Source: Marinicellulosiphila megalodicopiae (GTDB lineage Bacteria > Pseudomonadota > Gammaproteobacteria > Pseudomonadales > Natronospirillaceae). From it: a stretch of 64,000 bases of DNA. Within the stretch, counting starts at the first letter, position 1. Every line of letters begins with the position of its first letter. Made by a program: the position numbers and the translations under genes. The stretch spans positions 2,852,001-2,916,000 of the forward strand of contig NZ_AP023087.1 of assembly GCF_045862395.1 (NCBI RefSeq), read 5' to 3'. Below are positions 1 through 8,669 of this stretch, piece after piece. Below the pieces are notes generated by a model. It was not told the origin of the DNA. It was given only the letters and a program-made list of their open reading frames with translations, and did not search any database.

Positions 1-131
1 GATAAATCAACGCGTTTTTTTGACCCCATTACTTTTACTTGAGGTAAAAAAGCTTTATCGCCAACTGTTAAAAATGCATGGGTTTGACTCGCCCAAAATA
101 ACGCAATTGTGATAAATAATACTTTACGCAT
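1..131 (-). CDS. N-terminal fragment of an exported protein, unrecognised
   Basis: The reverse strand reads an open frame from an ATG at 131 to the window edge, so only about 43 residues are visible. They begin with a short basic start (MRK), a hydrophobic stretch and a likely signal peptidase site after THA, which points to export. GGAG lies six bases before the ATG at 131; an ATG one codon upstream (134) is too close to it. The mature start, FLTVGDKAFLPQVKVMGSK, is not one I recognise. It lies downstream of fur on the same strand, with 121 bases between them. Confidence 0.55.
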   Translation of the reverse strand, partial: MRKVLFITIALFWASQTHAFLTVGDKAFLPQVKVMGSKKRVDL

Positions 132-252
132 CATTAGCTCCAGATTGTTGAACAGCCATAAATAAAATCTAACATTATCCTAACAATTTAAACCTTCCAT
201 TTTAGGAAGGCAAATTAAATTACTCAAAAAGTTAACCACCTATCAATTGTGA

Positions 253-660
253 CTATTTTTTTAAAGGTTTAACGTAAAGCACTAGATTATGGTCGGTTAT
301 CTCATACCCATTTTGTTTGGCAATTTCATGTTGGCGCTTTTCTATTTGCTCGTCATAAAATTCAATCACTTTACCTGATTCAACACAAACCATATGATCA
401 TGATGCTCGTCAGTAGCCATTTCAAATACCGCATGCCCACCATCAAAGTTATGCCTTACAACTAACTCGGCGGTTTCAAATTGAGTTAGAACTCTATACA
501 CCGTTGCCAGTCCAACATCATCACCTGACTCTAATAGTCGCTTATACACATCTTCAGCACTTAAGTGACCATCACATTCAGCTAGAATTTCTAATATTTT
601 TAATCGGGGGAAGGTAACTTTTAATCCTGCTTTTTTTAAATCTAAATTGCTATCTTTCAT
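253..660 (-). CDS. fur: Ferric uptake regulator Fur
   Basis: Fur represses iron-uptake genes when loaded with Fe2+. The 135-residue protein has the N-terminal winged helix (KVTFPRLKILEIL, then ATVYRVLTQFE in the recognition region) and the metal-binding dimerisation half with HHDHMVCVESGKVIEF. Only one cysteine is present where E. coli Fur has the CxxC zinc pair, as in Pseudomonas-type Fur. I chose the ATG at 660 because GGA precedes it at a normal distance and known Fur proteins start there; an in-frame upstream extension to 705 has no family support. It is divergent from bamE, a gene neighbourhood typical of Pseudomonas relatives. I see no convincing Fur box in the 100-base spacer. Confidence 0.95.
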   Translation of the reverse strand: MKDSNLDLKKAGLKVTFPRLKILEILAECDGHLSAEDVYKRLLESGDDVGLATVYRVLTQFETAELVVRHNFDGGHAVFEMATDEHHDHMVCVESGKVIEFYDEQIEKRQHEIAKQNGYEITDHNLVLYVKPLKK

Positions 661-762
661 TTTTTTTCCAGTGTTCAAGTATATCGAATATGCTAATATC
701 GACAATATAACACTGTTTTAGGGGTTTATAAAAGATGAACCCACCAACACATTTGAGGTTTT

Positions 763-1089
763 ATGAAATCTACACACATTCTTTTAGTTTCATGTTTATT
801 ATTTGTTAGTTTTGGATTACTTTCTACAAGCTGTTCTTCACTTCGCCCTTATCAACCAACACAGTATCAAGGCAGTGAAATTGATCAAGAAAAGATCAAT
901 CAAATTCAAATAGGATTTACTAAAAGCCAAATCGTCTATTTAATTGGCCAACCAGCATTAACCAACACATTATCACCAAATATTTGGCAATATGTGTACA
1001 CAAAAAAAACCCAAGAAAAATTACAAATTAAACAAAATTTAGTGATAACGTTTGATGAAAACGGGCAAGTTGAAAAAATAGAGCAATAA
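763..1089 (+). CDS. bamE: Outer membrane assembly lipoprotein BamE (SmpA/OmlA)
   Basis: BamE is a small lipoprotein of the BAM complex that folds beta-barrel proteins into the outer membrane. The 108-residue product has a lipoprotein signal peptide with a probable lipobox ending STSC and the SmpA/OmlA core: YQGSEIDQEKINQIQIGFTK, then SQIVYLIGQPALTN and WQYVYTKK. GAGG lies four bases before the ATG. It is divergent from fur, and the shared 100-base spacer must hold both promoters. The length fits the family (about 110 residues). A hairpin terminator lies some 230 bases downstream. Confidence 0.92.
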   Translation: MKSTHILLVSCLLFVSFGLLSTSCSSLRPYQPTQYQGSEIDQEKINQIQIGFTKSQIVYLIGQPALTNTLSPNIWQYVYTKKTQEKLQIKQNLVITFDENGQVEKIEQ

Positions 1090-1217
1090 AAATCATCTCT
1101 ATTCAGCACAATCCGTAATTATTCAAATTGAGTTCGACAATGAGCTTCTGCATTGCTCTATTAAGCTACTTTCATTTAGCGACCAATTTTGCATCGAACA
1201 AAACTGAAAATTTGAGA

Positions 1218-1249
1218 CTGCGTAATAAAATGATCATTATTTTACGCAG
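1218..1249. repeat. 32-bp imperfect palindrome
   Basis: The outer arms CTGCGTAA and TTACGCAG are exact inverted repeats, and the centre contains the exact palindrome AATGATCATT; only a few positions between them break symmetry. The dyad is centred at 1233/1234 in the bamE-sthA gap. It could be a hairpin at the end of the bamE transcript or a dimeric operator. It has no T-run, so it is not a normal terminator. Confidence 0.6.
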
Positions 1250-1315
1250 ATTTGTACAGTTTTTTAGGGGGAACTGGATCGTTCTAAAAATTAAGCCTCC
1301 TTGCTTAAAGTTAAT

Positions 1316-1342
1316 ACGAAGTGAAATCCACTTCGTTTTTTT
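1316..1342 (+). terminator. Rho-independent terminator, plus strand
   Basis: ACGAAGTG and CACTTCGT form an exact 8-bp stem around the loop AAATC, followed by a T-run. It would end transcription from bamE. It abuts the 3' end of the convergent sthA gene. On the minus strand the stem is not followed by Ts. Confidence 0.75.
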
Positions 1343-1344
1343 GA

Positions 1345-2742
1345 TTAATCTCCAGCTAACCGATTAAGGCCATTTATAGCTGCCACTCGATATGCCTCTG
1401 CCATAGTTGGGTAATTAAAAGTATGAGATAAGAAATACTTAATACTATTCGCCTCACCATCTTGCGCCATAATAGCCTGACCAATATGCAAAATTTCTGC
1501 TGCTTGATCACCAAAACAATGAATACCTAATAATTCCATAGTTTGACTATGGAATAACAATTTCAAAACACCAACCGTTTCCCCTGTAATTTGCGCACGA
1601 CCTGTATCTTTAAAATAAGCTTTACCAATTTCATAAGGGATTTTTGCTTTGGTTAATTCTGTTTCAGTCATGCCAATGGAAGAGATTTCAGGAATAGTAT
1701 AAATACCCGTTGGCACTTGATTGACTTGATACTCTTCTTCGCCACAAAAACGTGCAACACTAGATCGACCTTGGTCGTAAGCAGCAGAGGCTAATGAAGG
1801 CCAGCCAATTACATCACCTGCAGCACTGATACCCTCTACTGAGGTTTGATAATTGTCATCGACTTCAATTTGACCACGACTATTGACTTTAATATCCAGT
1901 TTTTCCAAACCTAATTTAGCTGTATTACCAGATCGACCATTGGCCCACATAAACACATCAGCGGTAATGGTTTTACCCGATGTTAAGGTAACTTTTACAT
2001 TGTCGTCACTCGCTTGGCAGCTTTCAAAATTTTCATCGTGGCGAATTAATACGCCATGACCACGAAGGTGATAACTTAATGCGTCGGAAATTTCATCATC
2101 CATAAAGGCAAGCAAACTAGAAGTTGGATTAACCAAATCAACCTTACAACCTAACCCACTAAATATAGATGCGTATTCGCAACCAATTACACCCGCTCCA
2201 AAAATAATGATTCGTTTTGGAGTGAGTTTTAAATTTAAAATGGTGTCCGAGTCAAATACACGTGAATGTGTAAAGTCGATGCCTGCTGGGCGATACGGAC
2301 TTGATCCTGTTGCAATTACAATATGATCGGCTTTAATCACGTTGTTATGGTGCTCACCACCACTAATCACTAACTTATTCTTATCTTGAAATCTAGCCGT
2401 CCCTTTGATGACATCCACTCGATTTCTGCCATAAAAACGATTTCTCATTTCTACTTGTTTTGTGATGACTTTATTTGCCGATTGCAAAGCCTGCTCAAAA
2501 GTTAACCAAATAGGCTTACTTATTTCACGAAACATAGGGTTATTATTAAATTGAAGCACTTGATGAACAGCATGTCGTAACGCCTTTGAAGGAATGGTTC
2601 CTTTATGGGTACAACCTCCTCCCACTTCATCTCTATTTTCGATGATCACGACCGACTTACCGTGTTTAGCAACATTCATAGCTGCGCTTTCACCCGCTGG
2701 CCCACTACCAATAACAGCAACATCATAATTAATTTGTGTCAT
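1345..2742 (-). CDS. sthA: Soluble pyridine nucleotide transhydrogenase
   Basis: SthA is a cytoplasmic FAD protein that moves hydride between NADPH and NAD+. The 465-residue product has the N-terminal FAD dinucleotide motif GSGPAGESAA, the signature VGGGCTHKGTIPSKALRHAV, a central NAD(P) motif GAGVIGCEYASIF and the C-terminal dimerisation region ending NGLNRLAGD. In the signature, the second redox cysteine of glutathione reductase-like enzymes is replaced by threonine (CTHKGT), which separates SthA from lipoamide dehydrogenase. AGGG and GAGA precede the ATG. It stands alone, downstream of nqrM on the same strand with a 61-base gap, and is convergent with bamE. Confidence 0.95.
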   Translation of the reverse strand: MTQINYDVAVIGSGPAGESAAMNVAKHGKSVVIIENRDEVGGGCTHKGTIPSKALRHAVHQVLQFNNNPMFREISKPIWLTFEQALQSANKVITKQVEMRNRFYGRNRVDVIKGTARFQDKNKLVISGGEHHNNVIKADHIVIATGSSPYRPAGIDFTHSRVFDSDTILNLKLTPKRIIIFGAGVIGCEYASIFSGLGCKVDLVNPTSSLLAFMDDEISDALSYHLRGHGVLIRHDENFESCQASDDNVKVTLTSGKTITADVFMWANGRSGNTAKLGLEKLDIKVNSRGQIEVDDNYQTSVEGISAAGDVIGWPSLASAAYDQGRSSVARFCGEEEYQVNQVPTGIYTIPEISSIGMTETELTKAKIPYEIGKAYFKDTGRAQITGETVGVLKLLFHSQTMELLGIHCFGDQAAEILHIGQAIMAQDGEANSIKYFLSHTFNYPTMAEAYRVAAINGLNRLAGD

Positions 2743-2803
2743 TCTCTACCCTTTATATTTGTGACTTAATCGACATTCTAACCATGTCACATAAAAATAA
2801 CAG

Positions 2804-3064
2804 TTATTTTTGTTTTGGTTGACTCGCATCTACCGCTAAATCTGTATTTAAATCTGCATTTGCAACATCATCATTTTGCTCTTCGCATTTTGAAACATCG
2901 CCACCACAAATATCACAACTATAGTCAGGCTCGCCCAAGGCTTTACCCACACCACCACAACTTCCAGCAATAGGCTTGCGCCCCATCATCACACCCACAG
3001 CCATTAATGCGACAAAACCAAAAAACACCAAAAAAACTGCGGCAAACATACCAATAGAACTCAT
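2804..3064 (-). CDS. nqrM: Na+-NQR maturation protein NqrM
   Basis: NqrM is a small membrane protein needed to deliver the iron held between NqrD and NqrE. The 86 residues contain one membrane helix (about 5-27), then GRKPIAGSCGG and CDICGGD with cysteines at 36, 50, 53 and 60, the family's conserved set. GGGAG sits before the ATG. It is the last gene of the nqrABCDEF-apbE-nqrM cluster, 16 bases after apbE, which supports the assignment. The C-terminal 20 residues are acidic and low in complexity. Confidence 0.92.
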   Translation of the reverse strand: MSSIGMFAAVFLVFFGFVALMAVGVMMGRKPIAGSCGGVGKALGEPDYSCDICGGDVSKCEEQNDDVANADLNTDLAVDASQPKQK

Positions 3065-3080
3065 AACTTACTCCCAGATT

Positions 3081-4106
3081 TTACTGCATTTCTGCAAAAT
3101 ATTGTTGATAAGCGCTTGATTCAAATTGATCAAACCCTTGTTTTGTTTTCACTATAAAATAAGCAGAAATATTATGCTCATTGGCAAACTTCAACCCATC
3201 CTCTCCACCCATCACCATAAGCGCGGTCGCCATCGCATCCGCAGTTGCACAATCCTCGCTCAGCACTGTAACTGAAGCTAAATGATGATTAATTGGGTAA
3301 CCTGTTTTTGGGTCAATTGTATGGGAATATCTCACTCCATCCAATTCAAAGAAGTTTCTATAATCCCCAGATGTAGCCATGCTGATATCAGTTAAAGACA
3401 GCGTCGTTTGAATCTGTTGATTTAAATCAGACTGGGGAATTTCAATGGCTATTCGCCACTTATTACCGTTTGGTTTAACCCCTTTTAAGCGAATTTCTCC
3501 GCCCACCTCAATCATGTAACTATTGATATTTTTTGATTCAAGATAATGCGCGATTTCATCAACCGCATAGCCCTTGGCAATAGCCGACAAATCCACACGT
3601 CGATATTGTTTTTTAGTTGCACTTAAGCTTTTTTCATCTAAAACAATGGAGTCATACCCTATCAAATTAAAACTTTGCATAATTTGCATTGGATCAGGAA
3701 TTTGCTCAGGCTTTGCTTTTGGGCCAAACCCCCATAAATCAACCAAAGGCCCAACGGTGATATCAAAAGCACCTTGAGTTTGCTCGCTTATTTTTTGACT
3801 TAAAGCCAACACATCGAAGGTTTTTTGATCTAATTTAAACGCTTCATTCAAAGGCGAATCGTTAAATTGATTAATTTGTGAATCGGATTCGTATGTCGAC
3901 ATTAATTCTACGACTGAATCGAGCTGTGCATCAATACCACTTTGTATGGATTGTTGCGAAGAAGGGGTGGTTACAACTAATACTCGATAAGACACCTGCC
4001 CCATCGTTTTGCCTTGAAGGCTAATCACTTGTTCTTTTTTAGACTGACACGAAAATGCAATCAAACTGATAACTAACAGTGATACAACACGTCTAATACC
4101 GTTCAT
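3081..4106 (-). CDS. apbE: FAD:protein FMN transferase ApbE (lipoprotein)
   Basis: ApbE transfers FMN from FAD onto a threonine of target proteins, here NqrB and NqrC. The 341-residue product begins with a lipoprotein signal whose lipobox cysteine is in IAFSCQSKK. It then shows the family landmarks GKTMGQVSYRV, SAIAKGYAVDEIA, MIEVGGEIRLKG, HTIDPKTGYPI and CATADAMATALMVMG. A GTG three codons upstream (4115) is also possible; I prefer the ATG at 4106. It follows nqrF after a 67-base gap containing a weak hairpin. Both target motifs, DxxSGAT, are present in NqrB and NqrC of this operon. Confidence 0.94.
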   Translation of the reverse strand: MNGIRRVVSLLVISLIAFSCQSKKEQVISLQGKTMGQVSYRVLVVTTPSSQQSIQSGIDAQLDSVVELMSTYESDSQINQFNDSPLNEAFKLDQKTFDVLALSQKISEQTQGAFDITVGPLVDLWGFGPKAKPEQIPDPMQIMQSFNLIGYDSIVLDEKSLSATKKQYRRVDLSAIAKGYAVDEIAHYLESKNINSYMIEVGGEIRLKGVKPNGNKWRIAIEIPQSDLNQQIQTTLSLTDISMATSGDYRNFFELDGVRYSHTIDPKTGYPINHHLASVTVLSEDCATADAMATALMVMGGEDGLKFANEHNISAYFIVKTKQGFDQFESSAYQQYFAEMQ

Positions 4107-4124
4107 TTTATTCACTTTTTAAAC

Positions 4125-4146
4125 CAAAAAAAGGCGGGACAAGCCT
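4125..4146 (-). terminator. Weak hairpin with T-run between nqrF and apbE
   Basis: On the minus strand AGGC and GCCT form a 4-bp stem with a 7-base loop, followed by seven Ts. The stem is short, so this may only attenuate read-through from the six nqr genes into apbE-nqrM. Confidence 0.35.
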
Positions 4147-4173
4147 ACCTTATTTATTTACAACTAATTGTAA

Positions 4174-5397
4174 CTAGCCACCGAAATCATCTAATAAGAT
4201 GTTTTCAGGCTCAACACCTAATTCAAGCAACATATTAACAACCGCTTGATTCATCATTGGAGGACCACACATGTAGAACTCACAATCTTCTGGTGCTTCA
4301 TGATCTTTTAAATATTGCTCAAAAAGAACATTATGAATAAAACCAGTTAAGCCATCCCAGTTATCTTCAGCTTGCGGATCCGATAATGCTAAGTGCCAAT
4401 CGAAGTTTTCGTTTTCAGCCGCTAACATGTCGTATTCTTCGTTGTAGAAACACTCACGAAGTGAACGAGCACCATACCAGAAGCTCATTTTACGCTTAGA
4501 TTTTAAACGTTTAAGCTGATCAAAGATATGAGAACGCATTGGCGCCATACCTGCACCACCACCGATAAAGACCATTTCAGCATCAGTATCTTTAGCGAAG
4601 AATTCACCAAATGGACCGTATACATCAATTTTATCACCTGGCTTAAGGTTAAATACGTATGAAGACATAATTCCAGGTGGAATCCCTTTAGAGCCTGGAG
4701 GCGGAGAAGCAATACGAATATTGAATTTCACAATACCCACTTCTTCAGGATAGTTCGCCATTGAGTATGCACGGATTGTAGGTTCAGACACTACTGATAC
4801 GTTATCCCAAATTTTGAATTTATCCCAATCAGGATGGTATTCTTTTTCGATGTCAAAATCTTTGTAGTCAACCGTATGAGCTGGACATTCTAATTGAACG
4901 TAACCACCTGCACGGAAATCAACATTTTCGCCTTGAGGCAATTTTAATGTTAATTCTTTAATGAACGTTGCAACATTTGGATTTGACTCAACGGTACATT
5001 CCCATTTTTTAACACCAAAGAATTCAGGTTCAACTTCAATTGCCATGTTCTGTTTAACAGGAACCTGACAAGCCAAACGCCAACCTTCTTTTAACTCACC
5101 TTTTGTAAATGCAGATGCTTCAGTGGGTAACGCTTCGCCACCACCTGAAAATACTTTACATTTACACTGTGCGCATGAACCACCACCACCACAAGCAGAA
5201 GACAAGAAAATCTTGTTTGCTGAAAGTGTTTGTAATAATTTTCCGCCCGCTTCAACCGTTAAGGTCTTGTCGCTTTCTTCATTAATTTCAATTTGTACAT
5301 CACCAGAATTTACCAACTTTGAACGTGCAGCTAAAATAACCACAACCAAAGCCAATACGATGACGATAAATAGAACTACACCTAAAATAATTTCCAT
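4174..5397 (-). CDS. nqrF: Na+-NQR subunit F, NADH-oxidising
   Basis: NqrF takes electrons from NADH and passes them through FAD and a [2Fe-2S] centre into the sodium pump. The 407 residues carry one N-terminal membrane helix, a plant-type ferredoxin domain (SACGGGGSCAQCKC, with a later cysteine in RLACQVPV), the FAD motif RAYSMANYPEE, the NADH-binding GGGAGMAPMRSH and CGPPMM near the end, finishing DDFGG. Length and motif order match the family. It is the sixth gene of the operon, 10 bases after nqrE. Confidence 0.97.
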   Translation of the reverse strand: MEIILGVVLFIVIVLALVVVILAARSKLVNSGDVQIEINEESDKTLTVEAGGKLLQTLSANKIFLSSACGGGGSCAQCKCKVFSGGGEALPTEASAFTKGELKEGWRLACQVPVKQNMAIEVEPEFFGVKKWECTVESNPNVATFIKELTLKLPQGENVDFRAGGYVQLECPAHTVDYKDFDIEKEYHPDWDKFKIWDNVSVVSEPTIRAYSMANYPEEVGIVKFNIRIASPPPGSKGIPPGIMSSYVFNLKPGDKIDVYGPFGEFFAKDTDAEMVFIGGGAGMAPMRSHIFDQLKRLKSKRKMSFWYGARSLRECFYNEEYDMLAAENENFDWHLALSDPQAEDNWDGLTGFIHNVLFEQYLKDHEAPEDCEFYMCGPPMMNQAVVNMLLELGVEPENILLDDFGG

Positions 5398-5407
5398 TGT
5401 TCGCCCC

Positions 5408-6022
5408 TTACAGTGAGATACCAGAGAATGACATGAAGCCTAAGCTCATTAAACCAACAGATACAAAAGTAATACCTAACCCTTGTAAACCCTTTGGAAT
5501 GTCACTGTATTTTAATTTTTCACGAACGCCTGCTAGACAAGCAATTGCTAATGCCCAACCCACGCCAGCGCCAATACCATAAACCACTGATTCACCGAAC
5601 GTGTAATCACGTTCAACCATGAATAACGATGCACCTAAGATTGCACAGTTAACCGTGATTAAAGGCAAGAACACACCTAATGCGTTATATAACGCAGGCA
5701 TATACTTATCTAAAACCATTTCCATGATTTGAACCACAGCAGCAATCACACCGATATAAGCTAAATAACCTAAGAAACCTAGATCAACTTCAGCTAAATC
5801 TTCGCTTGCCCAGCTTAATGCGCCTTCACTTAATACGAACGTGTAAAGCAAGTTATTTAACGGAACAGTAACCGCTTGAACCACAATTACCGCGATACCT
5901 AAACCAATTGCTGCATCGATTTTTTTAGATAATGCGATAAACGTACACATACCCAAGAAGAACGCCAATGCCATGTTTTCAATGAAAATGGCTTTTATAA
6001 ATAAGCTAATATAATCAACCAT
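5408..6022 (-). CDS. nqrE: Na+-NQR subunit E
   Basis: NqrE is one of two related six-helix subunits that hold an intramembrane iron centre in the pump. The 204-residue protein is hydrophobic throughout and has the family sequences ENMALAFFLGMCTF near the N-terminus and NCAILGASLFMVERDYTFGE later; the cysteines in these two segments are the expected iron ligands. Its start overlaps the nqrD stop by one base (TAATG), a sign of coupled translation. Confidence 0.96.
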   Translation of the reverse strand: MVDYISLFIKAIFIENMALAFFLGMCTFIALSKKIDAAIGLGIAVIVVQAVTVPLNNLLYTFVLSEGALSWASEDLAEVDLGFLGYLAYIGVIAAVVQIMEMVLDKYMPALYNALGVFLPLITVNCAILGASLFMVERDYTFGESVVYGIGAGVGWALAIACLAGVREKLKYSDIPKGLQGLGITFVSVGLMSLGFMSFSGISL

Positions 6023-6663
6023 TATTTAGCCTCCTTTGCTGTGTTAGACACAATGTTAAATTCATTTTTTTCAACTTGGTTTTTATCGTAAGTACGTAAA
6101 GCCCAAATTAAACCACCAATTATAAAGAAGGCTGAAGGTGGCAATAATAATAAACCGTTAGGAAGATACCAATCACCGCCTATATCAAACCCTAGTATTT
6201 TACCAGCACCCAATACTTCACGGATAATACCAACAAGAATCAATACAACCGAATAACCTAGACCATTACCGATACCATCTAAGAAACTCGCTTTAGGTCC
6301 ATTTGCCATAGCAAAAGCTTCAGCACGACCCATAACGATACAGTTAGTAATAATCAATCCGACAAAAACCGAAAGCTGTTTGGACAAATCGAACATATAG
6401 GCTTTAAGTACCTGATCAACCAAAATTACCAAAGAAGCAATAATCGTCATCTGAACGATGATTCGAATACTTGAAGGAATAAAGTTACGAATACTTGAAA
6501 TAAGCATACTTGAAAATGCGGTAACGACTGTTAAAGCAACACTCATTACCAATGCAACTTCTACAGAAGTGGTTACAGCAAGTGCCGAACAAATACCTAG
6601 AATCTGTAAACCAATAGGGTTATTGGTTAAAATCGGGCTGGTTAATAATTTTTTAGTCGACAT
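6022..6663 (-). CDS. nqrD: Na+-NQR subunit D
   Basis: NqrD is the partner of NqrE in the membrane core. The 213-residue product starts with a soluble stretch (TSPILTNNPIGLQILGICSA), then several helices and NCIVMGRAEAFAMAN, the counterpart of the NqrE iron-site segment. Cysteines are present in both segments, as expected. The gene lies 2 bases after nqrC and overlaps nqrE by one base. Confidence 0.96.
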   Translation of the reverse strand: MSTKKLLTSPILTNNPIGLQILGICSALAVTTSVEVALVMSVALTVVTAFSSMLISSIRNFIPSSIRIIVQMTIIASLVILVDQVLKAYMFDLSKQLSVFVGLIITNCIVMGRAEAFAMANGPKASFLDGIGNGLGYSVVLILVGIIREVLGAGKILGFDIGGDWYLPNGLLLLPPSAFFIIGGLIWALRTYDKNQVEKNEFNIVSNTAKEAK

Positions 6664-6665
6664 AA

Positions 6666-7460
6666 TTACGCCTCCCCATTTTTAAGATTGGTAATAAACT
6701 GAGCAAATCCGTCTTGGCCTAACCAAAACTTAACTAAGTTATCCACGCCACGAGTTGTCAAAGTTGCACCAGACAAACCATCAATGTCATGCATTTGATT
6801 TTGTGCTTGACCACCTTTAGCTACGTGAATTTTTAACTCACCAGATTCGTCAAAAATCTTTTTACCAGGCCACTGATCTTTAAACGCGTCACTATCTACT
6901 TCACCACCAAGACCCGGTGTTTCAGCATGCGCATAAAAACCAAAACCAATCACTGTATTTAAGTCATTTTCTAAAGCGATAAAGCCATATAATGTTGACC
7001 ATAAACCATAACCATGGACAGGAAGAATGATTTTCTCAAAGTTGCCATTCGCATCATTCACAACATATACTTTTGCGATGTCAGCTTGGCGTTTGATTTG
7101 TGCGATATCGATTTTCTTATCAAGTTTATCGGCAGATTTAGCCGCCTTCTTTTGATCATACTTAGCGATTTCTTCATCAGTCATGTCAGTGATGTACTTA
7201 CCAGTTTTCACATCCACTAATTTAACCACTACTTTTTCGTTGAATGTTTTTTCAACAAAAGCGGCAGGGACATTAGAAAGCGTGAACTCACCTAATAAAT
7301 CAGCAGCTGCCAATACGTTTTTATTTTTATCTAATGCTTTATTCAGTACTTGCTGTGGCTTTAATACAACCGCTGCGGTAGAAACGATTACAGCACAGAC
7401 CAAACAAACAACAAATGCAACGGTTAACGTATAACCGAAAGTTTCTTTATTTTTAGACAC
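6666..7460 (-). CDS. nqrC: Na+-NQR subunit C, covalent FMN carrier
   Basis: NqrC carries a covalently bound FMN on the periplasmic side of the pump. The protein has one N-terminal membrane helix and the attachment motif DGLSGATLT near residue 233, which fits the ApbE target DxxSGAT. I chose a GTG start at 7460: AAGGAG lies eight bases before it, and the first residues (VSKNKETFGYT) then fit the family, giving 264 residues. A longer frame to 7505 has no family support. With this start the gene overlaps nqrB by eight bases (GTGTCTAA). Confidence 0.94.
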   Translation of the reverse strand: MSKNKETFGYTLTVAFVVCLVCAVIVSTAAVVLKPQQVLNKALDKNKNVLAAADLLGEFTLSNVPAAFVEKTFNEKVVVKLVDVKTGKYITDMTDEEIAKYDQKKAAKSADKLDKKIDIAQIKRQADIAKVYVVNDANGNFEKIILPVHGYGLWSTLYGFIALENDLNTVIGFGFYAHAETPGLGGEVDSDAFKDQWPGKKIFDESGELKIHVAKGGQAQNQMHDIDGLSGATLTTRGVDNLVKFWLGQDGFAQFITNLKNGEA

Positions 7461-8667
7461 GGGCCAGTCTCCTTTTGATGTTAGATTGAACAACAAAATG
7501 GTCAATTAACGGAGCAAAGATGTTGGCGAATAAAATAGCTAACATCATGCCTTCTGGATATGCAGGATTAACCACACGAATTAAAATAACCATCGCGCCA
7601 ATCAAAATACCAAATACGTATTTACCTTTATTTGTCATAGAAGCTGAAATAGGATCCGTTGCCATAAAGATGGTACCAAAAGCAAAGCCACCTAATACAA
7701 CATGCCACATCCAAGGAAGCGCTAACATCTGGTTAACAGACTCAGGCTCAGCCAAAGAATTAAATAACGCAACCGTTAAGAATGATCCGATTAAAACACC
7801 ACCCACAATTCTCCAAGACGCTATACCCATGACTAAAATCACAGCACCACCTAAAAGGATTGCAATCGTAGATGTTTCACCCATAGAACCTTGAACGAAA
7901 CCTGCAAAAGCATCAAACCAAGAAAGACTACCTAACATATTTGTCGATGCGTCATACAAACCTTGGTTAGCCATACTCAATGGCGTCGCACCAGAGAAAC
8001 CATCAACCGCAGTCCAAACCGTATCACCAGAAATTTGTGCAGGGTATGCAAAGAATAAGAAAGCACGACCGGTCAAAGCAGGGTTTAAGAAGTTCTTACC
8101 TGTTCCGCCGAAAATTTCTTTACCAACCACAATACCAAAGCTAATACCTAACGCGACTTGCCATAAAGGAATAGTCGGTGGGCAAATTAATGCAAACAAT
8201 ACAGAAGATACGAAGAAACCTTCGTTAACTTCGTGACCACGAACGGCTGCAAATAATACTTCCCAGAATCCACCCACAATAAATGTGACCGCATAAACAG
8301 GAGCAAAATAGATAGCACCGTACAGAATATTACTGACCAAGCCACCTAACTGAGGTGTATCACCAAAAAACATAGTAATGAAGTATGCATGCCAATCAGT
8401 TGGAAGCGTAGCGCCTGCTTCATAAGCAACACCCGCATTATGGCCAACTAACCACATACCAAAAAACATTGCAGGGAAAGTACATGCCCAAACAGTGATC
8501 ATAATACGTTTTAAATCCACGCCATCACGTACGTGAGCGCTTGATTTTGTTACGCCTGGATCTTTATATAAACCCGTATCAACGGCCTCATATAATGCAT
8601 ACCATTTTTCCCATTTACCGCCTTGGTGAAAATGAGGTTCAATATTATCTAAAAACTTTCTGATCAT
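7453..8667 (-). CDS. nqrB: Na+-NQR subunit B, sodium channel and FMN carrier
   Basis: NqrB is the largest membrane subunit. It carries covalent FMN and riboflavin and forms the Na+ path. The 404 residues have the conserved N-terminus IRKFLDNIEPHFHQGGKWE, many membrane helices, KNFLNPALTGRAFLFFAYPA and the flavinylation motif DGFSGATP with Thr228 as the likely FMN site. The length matches the family. It follows nqrA after two bases and overlaps nqrC by eight bases. Confidence 0.97.
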   Translation of the reverse strand: MIRKFLDNIEPHFHQGGKWEKWYALYEAVDTGLYKDPGVTKSSAHVRDGVDLKRIMITVWACTFPAMFFGMWLVGHNAGVAYEAGATLPTDWHAYFITMFFGDTPQLGGLVSNILYGAIYFAPVYAVTFIVGGFWEVLFAAVRGHEVNEGFFVSSVLFALICPPTIPLWQVALGISFGIVVGKEIFGGTGKNFLNPALTGRAFLFFAYPAQISGDTVWTAVDGFSGATPLSMANQGLYDASTNMLGSLSWFDAFAGFVQGSMGETSTIAILLGGAVILVMGIASWRIVGGVLIGSFLTVALFNSLAEPESVNQMLALPWMWHVVLGGFAFGTIFMATDPISASMTNKGKYVFGILIGAMVILIRVVNPAYPEGMMLAILFANIFAPLIDHFVVQSNIKRRLARV

Positions 8668-8669
8668 GA

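Noticed and set aside
660..762. Fur box in the fur-bamE spacer
   Set aside because: The spacer has AT-rich short repeats (ATATCGA, TATCGACA) but nothing close to the GATAATGATAATCATTATC pattern.
1128..1367. 79-codon plus-strand frame after bamE
   Set aside because: It has no ribosome binding site or recognisable product, spans the 32-bp palindrome and the terminator, and runs into sthA on the other strand.
2769..2800. TGTGAC...GTCACA inverted repeat before nqrM's end as a CRP site
   Set aside because: The arms are separated by about 20 bases, not six, so CRP would not bind in the normal way.
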